This document shows positions 15,859-24,500 of a stretch of DNA of 64,000 nucleotides, piece by piece. The number at the start of each line of letters is the position of its first letter. Within the stretch, counting starts at the first letter, position 1. The stretch is from NCBI RefSeq assembly GCF_032842345.1, contig NZ_WBKO01000001.1:744001-808000 (forward strand). Direction: 5' to 3'. The stretch is from Methanoculleus caldifontis. GTDB lineage: Archaea > Halobacteriota > Methanomicrobia > Methanomicrobiales > Methanoculleaceae. The notes beneath the pieces were generated by a model. The model was not told the DNA's origin and ran no database searches. It saw only the letters and a list, made by a program, of their open reading frames with translations. The position numbers and the translations under genes are program-made.

Positions 15859-16672
15859 CTCTCTTCCTCCCAAAATGCCACGCCACCGGCAGGACGGCCA
15901 GGGCGGCGAAGGCGGCCGCGGCCGCCGGCGTCTCCCGGACCCAGGCTACGGCGTTGATGAGCAGGTTCTCTGTCCCGGTCCTGCTGTGGGCACCGTCGAC
16001 CAGGACCGGCTGGATATTCTCGATGAACTTCGGGTTCTCGGCGAGCATGGCGTTGACGAAGAGGCTCGCGTCGCCGAGGACGGTGAGGTTCCCCTCCCTC
16101 GCGCAGACGACCGCGGTCCCGAAGGTCTCTTTGCCGCCGATCCGGCCGTCGCCGTCGGCGTCGTCCCAGGTGAGGATCGAGGTCTCGAGGAGGGGCTCGC
16201 CGCCCTCGACCGCCGCCGGGCGGTTGACCCGGACGGTCTCGATGCCGGCAAAGAGGGTGCTGTTCCCGACGACCTGGACGGTGAAGAGGCCGGGGTCGGT
16301 GTGGTCGCGCTTCAGGCTCGCGAGGTTCCCGGGGCGGACCCGGATCGTGCTCCCGAGGTCGGCGAGGAGCCCGTTCGCCGCCCCTTCCTCGTCGGCGACG
16401 ATGAGGTGGCCGCCGGCATCGAGGAACGTCCGCAGGTAGCCGACCTCTTCGGCGGTGAAGGGCCGGTCCGGCGCGAGGATGAGGAGGGTCGCGCCGGGAT
16501 CGAGACCCCTGAGGTCCCTGACCTCCTCCGCCGCGAGGTTCGAGGTGCCGTTCCAGCCGACGTTGTAGCGGCTGAACTCCTCGGTTGTGGTGGTCGCGTG
16601 GGCGTATGCCGCGCCGCCGGCGAGGAGGAGGATGAGGAGGACCGCCCAGGCCTCACGCTGCACGGTCGTCAC
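15851..16672 (-). CDS. DUF4350 membrane-anchored protein
   Basis: This 273-residue protein begins with a signal-anchor (about 8-24) and ends with a hydrophobic span followed by H-F-G-R-K-R-D-D. Between lies a Rossmann/ThuA-like domain with A-P-D-R-P-F-T-A-E-E (about 67-76) and D-A-G-G-H-L-I-V-A-D, the DUF4350 pattern. Members sit regularly between BatD-like and MoxR genes. It overlaps the upstream gene by 20 bp and moxR by 8 bp. Function is unknown; it may bind a small ligand outside the cell. Confidence 0.82.
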   Translation of the reverse strand: MTTVQREAWAVLLILLLAGGAAYAHATTTTEEFSRYNVGWNGTSNLAAEEVRDLRGLDPGATLLILAPDRPFTAEEVGYLRTFLDAGGHLIVADEEGAANGLLADLGSTIRVRPGNLASLKRDHTDPGLFTVQVVGNSTLFAGIETVRVNRPAAVEGGEPLLETSILTWDDADGDGRIGGKETFGTAVVCAREGNLTVLGDASLFVNAMLAENPKFIENIQPVLVDGAHSRTGTENLLINAVAWVRETPAAAAAFAALAVLPVAWHFGRKRDD

Positions 16673-18278
16673 CTCCCACGGCTTCCTCTTCCATCGCCCG
16701 GATCTCCTCGTCCGTCGGGACTTCTCCGGCGTAGCGGATCTTCTCGTAGCGCTCGAAGAACCCGGCGTGGTCGGGGGCGATGCGGGCGCAGTCCCGCGGG
16801 GTCCTGGTGTCGGCGAGGCCGAGCCGGGCCCTGAGTGCCCGGAAGAGGACGGTCGCGGCCTCGCGGAGGGAGAGCCCCGCGATGGATATCCGGACGGGGG
16901 CCTCGACGACCTCCTGCTGCGGGGCCTCTTCCTGCTCGGCCGCGGGGTGCTCCTCCGGCCGTCTCCGCCGGAGGTACCACCCGGTGCCGGCCGCGGCCGC
17001 GAGCGCCGCGACGAACGGGAGGACCGAGAGCCCCTCGCCCCGGACGGCGACCGTTTCTATCGGACTTTCGGAGGCGTTGAGGGGATAGCCCGCGGCGTGG
17101 AACTCCGCGCGGATGGTATGCTCCCCGGCGGGGAGGACGATCTCCGTTCTGTAGGTGCCGTTCTGGTCGGTCTGTGCGGGGGCGAGGGTGCCGTCGCCGA
17201 CCCGGAGGAGAACCGGGGCGCCCGCGACCGGGAGGCCTTCGGCGGTCGTGAGGTTCCCGGTGCAGGCGACGGCCGTCGCGTTCGCCTCCGCGGCAGCGAG
17301 GGTGATCGCGGTATCGCTCGCAAGAACCGTGAACGTCGCGACCTCGGAGTAGATCGCCCCTGCGACGGCGTAGGCGAGGTGCGGCCCGGCGAGAGCCCGG
17401 CCGATCCGGTAGGGGTAGCCGTAGGTCCCGCCATCGCCGAGGGCGACGGCCGCGGTGCTCCTGCTGTCGACGTAGACCTCGATGGGAGTTCCCGGGGTGC
17501 CGCCTGTGTAGCGACCGGTGATGATGAGGGTGTCGCCGTAGCGTCCTTCGGCCGGGGTGACCGCGATGCCGAGAGGTGATCTGAGGGTGCCGCTGCCCGA
17601 CCCTGTACCACTGCCCGACCCTGTGCCGCCGCTGCTCTTCCGCCAGTCGTCCGCAGCGTCGGCGACTTCCGCGAAGTGCTCGACGCTCTGGCGGTAGGGG
17701 GTGGCGTTGACCTCGTAACGTTCCGCGATCCGGGTTGTCTCGGCCTCGCGCCCGGCGTAGGAGGCGAACCCCTTCTGCATCTTCTGCCGGAGGGCCTCCC
17801 CCTCGTAGGCGATGGCCATTCGCTGGCCATCGTCGCCCTGGACCTCGATCTCGAGCCTTTTTAAGTCTTCGAATCGCCGAGTGTCGTTCAAGAGCGTCGT
17901 GAGGGCCTCCTGGTTCTGCCGGTTGTTCTGCTGGAACTCGCCGATGTCGGTCCCGGAGACGTCGAGGGTGACGACCAGCCGGTCGAACTGGCGGGAGAGT
18001 TCGCTGTAGCGGGCGAGGTCGCGCTCGGCGCTCTCGTAGTCCTTGAGTTTGATCGTGAGGGCGAGGGTCCCGGTCTGGCCGAGGAGGTCGTCCATCAGGG
18101 GGACGAGGGCGTCGGCGTTCCCCGGCGACTTCTTCTGGACGGTGGCGGGGTCGGCGTGGGCGGGGGTCGCGGTGTTCTCCGCCGTGTAGAGGAGGGGGGA
18201 GGCCGCTTCTCCTGCCAGGAGGAGGAGGACGAGGACGGTTGCCGCCGCGAGGATGATGTGGGAGGCCCGGGCGTTCAT
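16653..18278 (-). CDS. BatD-like membrane protein with DUF4129-like C-terminal tail
   Basis: This is a 541-residue protein. A signal/anchor (6-26) is followed by a coiled-coil-rich helical region (about 60-215), a Gly/Ser linker (about 216-232), two Ig-like or carboxypeptidase-regulatory beta domains (233-400), a membrane span (about 418-436) and a charged linker. The cytosolic C-terminal domain has T-P-R-D-C-A-R-I (about 490) and a final Y-A-G-E-V-P-T-D-E-E-I, resembling DUF4129 tails of transglutaminase-associated proteins. No transglutaminase gene is nearby. It overlaps both operon neighbours. The coiled coil suggests oligomerisation. Confidence 0.78.
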   Translation of the reverse strand: MNARASHIILAAATVLVLLLLAGEAASPLLYTAENTATPAHADPATVQKKSPGNADALVPLMDDLLGQTGTLALTIKLKDYESAERDLARYSELSRQFDRLVVTLDVSGTDIGEFQQNNRQNQEALTTLLNDTRRFEDLKRLEIEVQGDDGQRMAIAYEGEALRQKMQKGFASYAGREAETTRIAERYEVNATPYRQSVEHFAEVADAADDWRKSSGGTGSGSGTGSGSGTLRSPLGIAVTPAEGRYGDTLIITGRYTGGTPGTPIEVYVDSRSTAAVALGDGGTYGYPYRIGRALAGPHLAYAVAGAIYSEVATFTVLASDTAITLAAAEANATAVACTGNLTTAEGLPVAGAPVLLRVGDGTLAPAQTDQNGTYRTEIVLPAGEHTIRAEFHAAGYPLNASESPIETVAVRGEGLSVLPFVAALAAAAGTGWYLRRRRPEEHPAAEQEEAPQQEVVEAPVRISIAGLSLREAATVLFRALRARLGLADTRTPRDCARIAPDHAGFFERYEKIRYAGEVPTDEEIRAMEEEAVGGDDRAA

Positions 18279-18541
18279 GCGGCAAGGATCTCCAGGATTT
18301 TTTGGGCGACGATGTAGGCGAAGAGGGCGACCCCGGCCGCGATGAGGTAGCCGACGTAGCGCATGTAGCGCGGGCGGGAGAAGGCCCCGTCGATCAGGAC
18401 CGCGACCACGAGGAGGCCGATGAGCGCAAGGACGAAGAAGACCTCGAGGTCGAGCGTGCGGTTCAGGACCATGAAGAAGGCGACGATGATGAGCCAGGCT
18501 GCGAGTACGGCCGCAGCATAGTATTTCTTCGCACCCGCCAT
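18275..18541 (-). CDS. small membrane protein, first gene of the MoxR operon
   Basis: The 88-residue protein has three hydrophobic spans (about 9-25, 34-51, 62-80) and no recognisable domain. It is preceded by a TATA-like element and overlaps the next gene by four bases (ATGA). It therefore opens the operon that runs to 12371. Confidence 0.75.
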   Translation of the reverse strand: MAGAKKYYAAAVLAAWLIIVAFFMVLNRTLDLEVFFVLALIGLLVVAVLIDGAFSRPRYMRYVGYLIAAGVALFAYIVAQKILEILAA

Positions 18542-18580
18542 CCTGACTAAATTTTCGTTCTGCGAGAGATAATCCTATTG

Positions 18581-18595
18581 AAATTATATTATTTA
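18581..18595 (-). promoter_or_regulatory. TATA box of the MoxR operon
   Basis: On the minus strand TAAATAATATAATTT lies 40-54 bases before the first ATG (18541), in an AT-rich patch that stands out from the GC-rich surroundings. Confidence 0.55.
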
Positions 18596-18851
18596 GTGAC
18601 GAGTCTGTGGGGGGATTTTGCTGGTGCTGGGACCGTGGCGGCGGGGGCGCCCCGGCCTCTCTCTCCGGGTTTCGTCTTAGTTAAGTTTTGTTTACTGGGA
18701 GGGGGGTTCCCGTGTCTACGTTAAGTTTGCTTAATTTAGGGTGTACAGGTTACCCGGACCCCACAATCGCAGACTGGATTACGCAGAAGGAGATTCGTTC
18801 GAGCGGTGGAGCAGTAACCACTATGGGCATACATTCACAAGTGTTCGTTGT

Positions 18852-19169
18852 ATGCTCCCGGTCAAGCGGCCGATCGTCCATAAGTTCGCGGTAAAGGCGC
18901 GTGCGGCGTGCGACGACGCAATAGAGGAGATCCTGCTCTTCGATTCCGTGGCACGGGGAGACGATCGGCCGGACTCCGATATCGATATACTCGTGATCAC
19001 GTCCCGGGAGGATCAACGCCCTCGCGAATACCTCACCGGACTTGCTTTTGACCCGCTGATGCTCTCCGGTGAGCGGCTCTCGGTCAAGGTCATCTCCCGG
19101 GCCGATCTTGCAGCACACCGGCAGTATCCTTTCATCAGTCATGTTTTGCAGGACGGCGTGGCGGTTTAG
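18852..19169 (+). CDS. orphan MNT-type nucleotidyltransferase domain protein
   Basis: From ATG 18852 this is a 105-residue nucleotidyltransferase. The motif reads L-L-F-D-S-V-A-R-G-D-D-R-P-D-S-D-I-D-I-L: the two metal-binding Asp residues are kept, but the Gly of the G-S motif is Asp. This change next to the nucleotide-binding Ser could reduce or abolish activity. No HEPN partner follows. It may be a remnant antitoxin, similar in fate to the modules at 0.9 and 43-44 kb. The longer in-frame start at 18741 adds residues with no family match. Confidence 0.65.
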   Translation: MLPVKRPIVHKFAVKARAACDDAIEEILLFDSVARGDDRPDSDIDILVITSREDQRPREYLTGLAFDPLMLSGERLSVKVISRADLAAHRQYPFISHVLQDGVAV

Positions 19170-19212
19170 GTGGACTACCCTCCGCTTGTGCAGGATATTC
19201 CCGCTCTGCCAT

Positions 19213-19241
19213 TCGCACCTCCGATGCTCAAGCTCCGCTCC
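19213..19241. repeat. short hairpin repeat, family B
   Basis: TCGCACCTCCGATGCTCAAG followed by CTCCGCTCC is a diverged family B copy (GCACCT/GATGC stem) between the orphan nucleotidyltransferase and hicB. Confidence 0.5.
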
Positions 19242-19338
19242 TTTCACCCCGCGGAGATACATTCTCACAGCATTACCCACACAAATATCATTTTATATTG
19301 TCGCCAAACCCATGTCACACTTATCGAAGTGATCAAGC

Positions 19339-19608
19339 ATGATCGTCGAGTTCAAAACGTATTTTTGCGACGGATGGTGGGGCGCACACGCAACCGAACA
19401 CTCCATCTATACCCAGGGAAAAACCGTCGGTGATCTCATCGATAATATCTTAGAAGCAACTGAACTTCATTTTGAAGAGGAGATCGAGAAAGGCGAACTG
19501 ATTACCATCATCACCATGCCCGAATCTTCAGCAGAAACAACCCCCGATATGCCGGTTATCAAGTTCGAGTACAAGGTTGATATTGTTGCCAAAACAGCCG
19601 GTTGTTAG
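19339..19608 (+). CDS. HicB-like antitoxin
   Basis: The 89-residue protein has a partial RNase H-like HicB fold. The helix T-V-G-D-L-I-D-N-I-L-E-A (about 28-39) is the HicB hallmark, followed by an acidic helix. No C-terminal ribbon-helix-helix or HTH domain is present, as in short HicB proteins. Antitoxin and toxin overlap, with the antitoxin first, the reverse of classical hicAB. A TATA-like stretch (TTTTATATTG, around 19290) lies upstream. The gene is AT-richer than its neighbours, consistent with horizontal gain. Confidence 0.75.
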   Translation: MIVEFKTYFCDGWWGAHATEHSIYTQGKTVGDLIDNILEATELHFEEEIEKGELITIITMPESSAETTPDMPVIKFEYKVDIVAKTAGC

Positions 19609-19801
19609 CGGGTATAAGGTGATCAGAATGCTCGAATCGATCGGGTATTCTTTTCTTCGGCAAACCTGGAGCCATGTTCGGATGGGAAAGCAATGCGAGA
19701 CCGGTACCAAGCCTGTCACCGTCCCCCTGCACAACGAAATTAACGCGAAAACCCCGAATACACTTCTTAACGACATCTCCAGCCAGACAAATATTCCCTA
19801 A
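19586..19801 (+). CDS. HicA-like mRNA interferase toxin
   Basis: The chosen start is TTG 19586, giving 71 residues that open M-P-K-Q-P-V-V-S-G-Y-K-V, the standard HicA N-terminus. It overlaps hicB by 23 bp. The dsRNA-binding-like fold keeps the catalytic His in W-S-H-V-R-M (around residue 29-34), although the usual Gly before Ser-His is Trp. The strand V-T-V-P-L-H and the tail T-L-L-N-D-I also match. HicA degrades mRNA independently of the ribosome. The rare start codon may keep toxin expression low. Confidence 0.75.
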   Translation: MPKQPVVSGYKVIRMLESIGYSFLRQTWSHVRMGKQCETGTKPVTVPLHNEINAKTPNTLLNDISSQTNIP

Positions 19802-20459
19802 GAAACATTATTGGAGATGCTTCGATAGTCCAATCTCTTTTCCATTTTTCTTAATAACGTAATGCCCCGGGGTGCCCCCGACGAGAGAAGGAGGAGCAAT
19901 CATCTCGGCGGGATCCCCCGACCGCTCCAGGTTCTGTCGGGCAGCACGATGCCGGCGAGATTGAGGGTCCTCATGAGATCCCTCAGAATACGCCGCCCCC
20001 ACCCGAACCCGGACCTTGAGCAGTGGCCGGGGGCGACCGTCTGCCGGCGAGGCCTTCACCTGCCGCTGCCCCACGGGATCTCCGCGGGCACGAGGGGGTG
20101 TGGGACCGTTCTTTCGTCCGGTCTGCCGGCCCGGCGCCTCCCGGGCGGCCGCGAGGGTGCTCTTTGCTTCTTCTGTTTCCGGTTATGGTTGCTGTTGTGG
20201 CGCGCTCCGGCGATCCGGGCTGTTGTGGGCTCTCTCTTTCTTCCGGACCGGTGCCTCCGGGGGCGCCGATCCCGGCCCGGGCGGGGCGTGCCGGAAAACC
20301 CCTATGACGCTTCTGATAGTCGGAGTGCGGCGTTATAGCCGACTGAACCTCGGATTGCCGCCCCCCGGCCGGTCGGATGAAACAAATTTTCCCAAAAGGC
20401 AATTCTATCCGCCATAATCCTCAACCGGCTTCGTGAAGTGGCGATCTGTTTTGGAAAAC

Positions 20460-20473
20460 TTTATATATAATAT
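20460..20473 (+). promoter_or_regulatory. strong TATA box upstream of the glycan locus
   Basis: TTTATATATAATAT preceded by GGAAAAC forms one of the best promoter-like elements in the window. The nearest downstream gene is the tandem GT2 protein at 20834. Confidence 0.6.
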
Positions 20474-20689
20474 TGTGCGGCATCCCCCGGAAAGCCCCCC
20501 GTCCCCCCGTGGCCGGCACCGTCTTTCCCTCGTCGAAAGAGGGTAATTTTTCATGATTTATCCTCAGGATGCCCGGAGCCATATCGGCACCTTTTTCCCT
20601 TCATTCATGAAAATTTACGTATCAGAAAGCAGCGGCCCCGGCGCCGCGCCCGGTCCAAACGGGCGGCCGGCGGCCGCTCATTCCCTATC

Positions 20690-20710
20690 CGCACCTTACG
20701 GTGCTCAAGG
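20690..20710. repeat. short hairpin repeat, family B
   Basis: CGCACCTTACGGTGCTCAAG contains the GCACC/GGTGC stem. It lies in the leader of the GT2 gene. Confidence 0.5.
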
Positions 20711-20833
20711 TCCGGTGACCTCCCACGACCAGCGTACTATGATGCAATCCGCCACACCCCAGAGCCTCTCCTTCCTGGAGAGCACCCCCGTCGCCGAGCC
20801 GGCAATCCACAGCATATCCCGGGAGGACCGAGA

Positions 20834-22456
20834 GTGACCACCCGGACCCGCACTCCTGTTACCCCTGCCCGCACGTCTGAGATGGTCATCGACGACGGCG
20901 ACGACGGGGAGGAGACGATCCTCCTCGTCGACAGTGTGGCGACCCGGCCGAAGAGGGAGCGGCCCGGCAGCATCCGGACCCTCGTCGCCATGCCGGCCTA
21001 CAACGAGGAGACCTCTATTGCAAAGACCGTCGTCGGCGCCCGGCAGCACGCGGATGCGGTGCTCGTCGTCGACGACGGCTCGAAGGACGACACCGTCCCG
21101 ATCGCCGAGGCGCTCGGGGCTATGGTCATCCGGCATACGACCAACAAGGGCTACGGCGGGGCGCTCCAGACGATCTTTTCGACCGCCCGCGACCTCGGCG
21201 CCGAGGAGCTCGTCATCATCGACTCCGACGGCCAGCACAGCCCGGGGGAGATCCCCCGGCTGCTTGCCGAGCTCCGGCGGGGGAACGACGTCGTGATCGG
21301 TTCGGCCGGCGAGGCCTGCGCCTCGTGCGGGACGAAGGTCCCTGATACCACGGTTCCCGGGAGATTCGGGGCCTACGGGCGGCGGGCGATCGAGGCGATC
21401 CGGATCGGCGGCAACGGCGTCTCCGCCGGGACCGAGATCCTGGCACAGGTCCGCGGCATGAGAGTTGCCGGGGTGCCGGCCGCGAGGCCTTCGACCGACG
21501 GGCCCCGCTACCGCGGGAAGCGGATCGCGGTGGTGATCCCGGCCTACAACGAGGAGGAGCTGATCGGGGAGGTGCTCGACGGGATCCCGGACTACGTCGC
21601 GAAGGTCTACGTGGTGAACGACGGCTCCGCCGACGCGACCGGGGCGATCATCGAGGACTACAGCCGCCGCGATCCGCGGATCGTCCCGATCCACCACAAC
21701 CCCAACCGGGGCGTCGGGGCGGCGATCACCACCGGCTACAAGCGGGCGGTCACCGACGGGATGGAGATCGCCGCGGTGATGGCCGGGGACAACCAGATGG
21801 ACCCCGCCTACCTCCCCTCCCTCCTCGACCCGATCGTCGACGGCCGGGCCGAGTACACGAAGGGCAACCGCCTCATCAACGAGGCCTACCGGACGGGGAT
21901 GCCGCCGTGGCGGAGTTTCGGCAACTCCCTCCTCACCTTCCTCACCAAGGTCGCCTCGGGCTACTGGCAGATGATGGACCCCCAGAACGGCTACACGGCG
22001 ATCTCGACGAAAGCCCTCGCCGAGCTCCCCCTCGACAGCGTCTACCAGGGCTACGGCTACTGCAACAACCTCCTGGTCTGGCTGAACATCCACAACATGA
22101 CCGTCCGGGACGTCGCGATCCCGGCCCGCTACGGCCGCGAGAAGTCGAAGATCCGCTACTCGACCTACATCCCGAGGGTCTCAAAGCTCCTCCTCGGCAA
22201 CTTCCTCTTCCGCTTAAAGACGAAGTACATCCAGATGGGCTTTCACCCCCTCGCGTTCTTCTACGCCGCCGGGGCGGTGCTCACGCCGATCGGGATGATC
22301 GGGGGGCTCGTCACGCTCTGGGAGAAGCTTGTGATGGGGTATCCGGTGCTGTTCGTACACGGGGTGCTGTCGTTCCTGGTGTTCATGATGGGGATGCAGT
22401 TTCTGCTGTTTGCGATGCTGTTTGATATGCAGGCGAACTCAGCGGTGGGCCATTGA
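20834..22456 (+). CDS. tandem family-2 glycosyltransferase with C-terminal membrane domain
   Basis: The protein has 540 residues from GTG 20834 (GGGAGG upstream). An acidic N-terminal extension precedes a first GT2 domain (about 48-215) with M-P-A-Y-N-E-E-T-S and D-S-D-G-Q-H. It is shorter than normal and jumps early to the G-A-Y-G-R-R-A-I-E-A-I block. A complete second GT2 domain starts with V-I-P-A-Y-N-E-E-E (about 238) and has V-V-N-D-G-S and M-A-G-D-N-Q-M-D, as in polyprenyl-phosphate glycosyltransferases. Two or more membrane spans follow (about 470-530). It probably primes or extends a lipid-linked glycan. It overlaps the deacetylase gene by one base (TGATG). Confidence 0.85.
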   Translation: MTTRTRTPVTPARTSEMVIDDGDDGEETILLVDSVATRPKRERPGSIRTLVAMPAYNEETSIAKTVVGARQHADAVLVVDDGSKDDTVPIAEALGAMVIRHTTNKGYGGALQTIFSTARDLGAEELVIIDSDGQHSPGEIPRLLAELRRGNDVVIGSAGEACASCGTKVPDTTVPGRFGAYGRRAIEAIRIGGNGVSAGTEILAQVRGMRVAGVPAARPSTDGPRYRGKRIAVVIPAYNEEELIGEVLDGIPDYVAKVYVVNDGSADATGAIIEDYSRRDPRIVPIHHNPNRGVGAAITTGYKRAVTDGMEIAAVMAGDNQMDPAYLPSLLDPIVDGRAEYTKGNRLINEAYRTGMPPWRSFGNSLLTFLTKVASGYWQMMDPQNGYTAISTKALAELPLDSVYQGYGYCNNLLVWLNIHNMTVRDVAIPARYGREKSKIRYSTYIPRVSKLLLGNFLFRLKTKYIQMGFHPLAFFYAAGAVLTPIGMIGGLVTLWEKLVMGYPVLFVHGVLSFLVFMMGMQFLLFAMLFDMQANSAVGH

Positions 22457-23217
22457 TGGTGCGGGACTTCACGATGGCAAAGTACGGGGAACTCTGCCGC
22501 GCCCTCCTCGGTGCCGGCTACACCCCGGCCACGGTCTATCAGTATCTTACCGATCCTCCCGGCGGTCGGACGGTTGTCCTCCGCCACGATGTCGATCGCA
22601 AGCCGGAGAACGCCTTGAAGATGGCCGAGCTTGAGCACGCCTTCGGGATCACCTCAACCTACTATTTCCGGCACCCCGTGACCTTCGTCCCGGAGGTGAT
22701 CAGGGAGATCCATGCCCTCGGCCACGAGGTCGGCTACCACTATGAGGTGCTTGCAAAGGCAAAGGGCGACTACGAGGAGGCGATCGGGCTCTTCGCCTCG
22801 GAACTTGAGGAACTCAGGGGGATCTGCGACGTCCGGACGATCTGCATGCACGGAAGTCCCCTCTCCCGCTACGACAACAGAGATCTATGGCACAACTACG
22901 ATTTTCGACAGTTCAGTATCGTTGGTGAGGCATACCTCTCATTGCAGGGTACAAACCTTTGCTACTTTACAGATACAGGCAGGAACTGGGACGGGAAACA
23001 CTCACGCCGCGATGTTTTTCAGTCAATGGAGAAGTGTAAGGGGATCCACACAACAAGCGACCTCATCAACGTTCTCACGGAAAACAATAAATTACAACCC
23101 TATATAACAATCCATCCGGAAAGGTGGGCAATAAGCGGTGGGGGCTGGCTTTCAGGCTACCTTAAGGACAACGCGATCAACATGGGAAAGAAGTTGATCA
23201 TGGCGATCCAGGCGTGA
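22456..23217 (+). CDS. polysaccharide deacetylase-like protein (NodB type)
   Basis: This 253-residue NodB-type protein has motif 1 L-R-H-D-V-D (about 38-43) with the metal-binding Asp, then I-T-S-T-Y-Y-F-R and H-E-V-G-Y-H-Y-E (motif 2 region). Such enzymes remove acetyl groups from amino sugars. Base composition changes inside the gene: up to about 22870 it is GC-rich like the host, and beyond it is AT-rich with different codon use. The gene therefore looks like a recombinant mosaic marking the left boundary of the exchanged glycan island. It is coupled to the GT2 gene. Confidence 0.8.
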   Translation: MVRDFTMAKYGELCRALLGAGYTPATVYQYLTDPPGGRTVVLRHDVDRKPENALKMAELEHAFGITSTYYFRHPVTFVPEVIREIHALGHEVGYHYEVLAKAKGDYEEAIGLFASELEELRGICDVRTICMHGSPLSRYDNRDLWHNYDFRQFSIVGEAYLSLQGTNLCYFTDTGRNWDGKHSRRDVFQSMEKCKGIHTTSDLINVLTENNKLQPYITIHPERWAISGGGWLSGYLKDNAINMGKKLIMAIQA

Positions 23218-23241
23218 TTTTATTTGTAAAGAGGGAGCTCG

Positions 23242-24357
23242 ATGAGACTACTGATAGAAATGGGGCATCCAGCCCACGTTCACCAGTTTAAGCACTTCAT
23301 TCAGGAAATGCAAAAGAGAGGACATAGCGTCCGGATCATCACCACGGATAAAGAGGTCACAATTCCCCTCCTTAACAGCATCGGATTGGATTATGATGTT
23401 ATCGGGGTAAACCAGGGAGGACGAGTAACACGCAAATTGATATCGCTGGCGAAATCATTCCATACCGCATACAATATATCCCGGGCATTCAGACCGGATA
23501 TATATATAAGCAGGGGATCTTTCATTTCCGGGGCTATGAGCCGCTTATTGTTTAAACCACATATTTTTTTCTCCGACTGCGATCACGTCGTTCTCTTGCG
23601 GAAGATTCTCGATCCCTTGGTGGACGTAATCATATCACCCTCGAGCTTCCAACTGAACTTGGGAAGAAAGCACGTAAAAATTGAAGGATATAAGGAACTG
23701 ATGTACCTGCATCCAAAATATTTTACGCCGAATCCTGCTGTTCTCAAAGAGGTTGGATTAACCGAGGGTGAAAGATTTGCAATCATCAGGTTAGTCTCGT
23801 GGCATGCGCACCACGATGTCGGGCAGCATGGAATACAGGACGAGATGCGTCTTGTGAAGGGACTTGAACCGCACTGCCGGGTCATAATCTCATCAGAGAG
23901 GCCGCTCCCAGCTGAGCTGGAGGAGTATCGCATGAAAGTGTCGCCCGAAAAGCTCCACGATCTTCTCTACTACGCTACGTTATATATTGGGGAGGGAGCA
24001 ACAACGGCATCTGAGTGTGCCATGCTTGGAACACACGCACTGTATGTTAACACGCTCAGGGCAGGCACTACGGACGAACTGGGAGGTACGTATGGACTTG
24101 TTCATACTATCTCCGACCCCCGCGAAATGAGATCCGAAGTTCTGATCAAAGCACTGAAATTACTCAATGACCCCGATTTGCACGCGAAAGGAAAGTTGAA
24201 AAGACAGAGGTTATTAAGTGAAAAAATTGACGTAACTGCATTTATGATCTGGTTTATCGAAAGTTATCCCGATAGCATGACTCAAATACAATCTGACGCA
24301 GATTTTTCCGTTCGATTCAAAACGGAAATAAAAGAGACGCCGGTAGAGGTATTATAG
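23242..24357 (+). CDS. DUF354 family protein (GT-B fold, glycan locus)
   Basis: This 371-residue protein begins M-R-L-L-I-E-M-G-H-P-A-H-V-H-Q-F-K, the hallmark of DUF354. Later blocks include F-R-P-D-I-Y-I-S-R-G-S (about 83-93) and Y-I-G-E-G-A-T-T-A-S-E-C (about 248-259). The latter resembles the donor-binding region of UDP-GlcNAc 2-epimerase/GT-B enzymes. DUF354 genes are typical of archaeal and bacterial surface polysaccharide loci but lack a proven reaction. GAGGGAGC precedes the start. The coding sequence is AT-rich. Confidence 0.85.
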   Translation: MRLLIEMGHPAHVHQFKHFIQEMQKRGHSVRIITTDKEVTIPLLNSIGLDYDVIGVNQGGRVTRKLISLAKSFHTAYNISRAFRPDIYISRGSFISGAMSRLLFKPHIFFSDCDHVVLLRKILDPLVDVIISPSSFQLNLGRKHVKIEGYKELMYLHPKYFTPNPAVLKEVGLTEGERFAIIRLVSWHAHHDVGQHGIQDEMRLVKGLEPHCRVIISSERPLPAELEEYRMKVSPEKLHDLLYYATLYIGEGATTASECAMLGTHALYVNTLRAGTTDELGGTYGLVHTISDPREMRSEVLIKALKLLNDPDLHAKGKLKRQRLLSEKIDVTAFMIWFIESYPDSMTQIQSDADFSVRFKTEIKETPVEVL

Positions 24358-24500
24358 AAAAACAAATTCGCTTAAATTCTGTGAGATTTGCAGATCACTT
24401 AGAGATGCAGCCTACAAGTTCCCAGTAGACGGGTGGATCAACTTTCATAAGATACCACAATTCGGAGACAGAAGACATGGATTTTTCAGAGGTCGAGTAG

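Larger units (their letters stand above)
19802..20833. other. 1-kb stretch without a supported gene; promoter and leader of the glycan locus
   Basis: Short open frames on both strands here are Arg/Pro-rich or lack family resemblance. The notable element is the TATA box at 20460. If transcription starts near 20490, the GT2 gene has a leader of about 340 bases. That leader contains a family B hairpin and could hold regulatory structure. Nothing else is recognised. Confidence 0.5.

Noticed and set aside
18852-19333. HEPN partner downstream of the orphan nucleotidyltransferase
   Set aside because: The frames after 19170 show no helical HEPN pattern or R-x4-6-H motif.
19802-20452. Several 60-150 codon frames on both strands
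   Set aside because: Arg/Pro/Ser-rich, no recognisable motif, mutually overlapping, no ribosome binding site.
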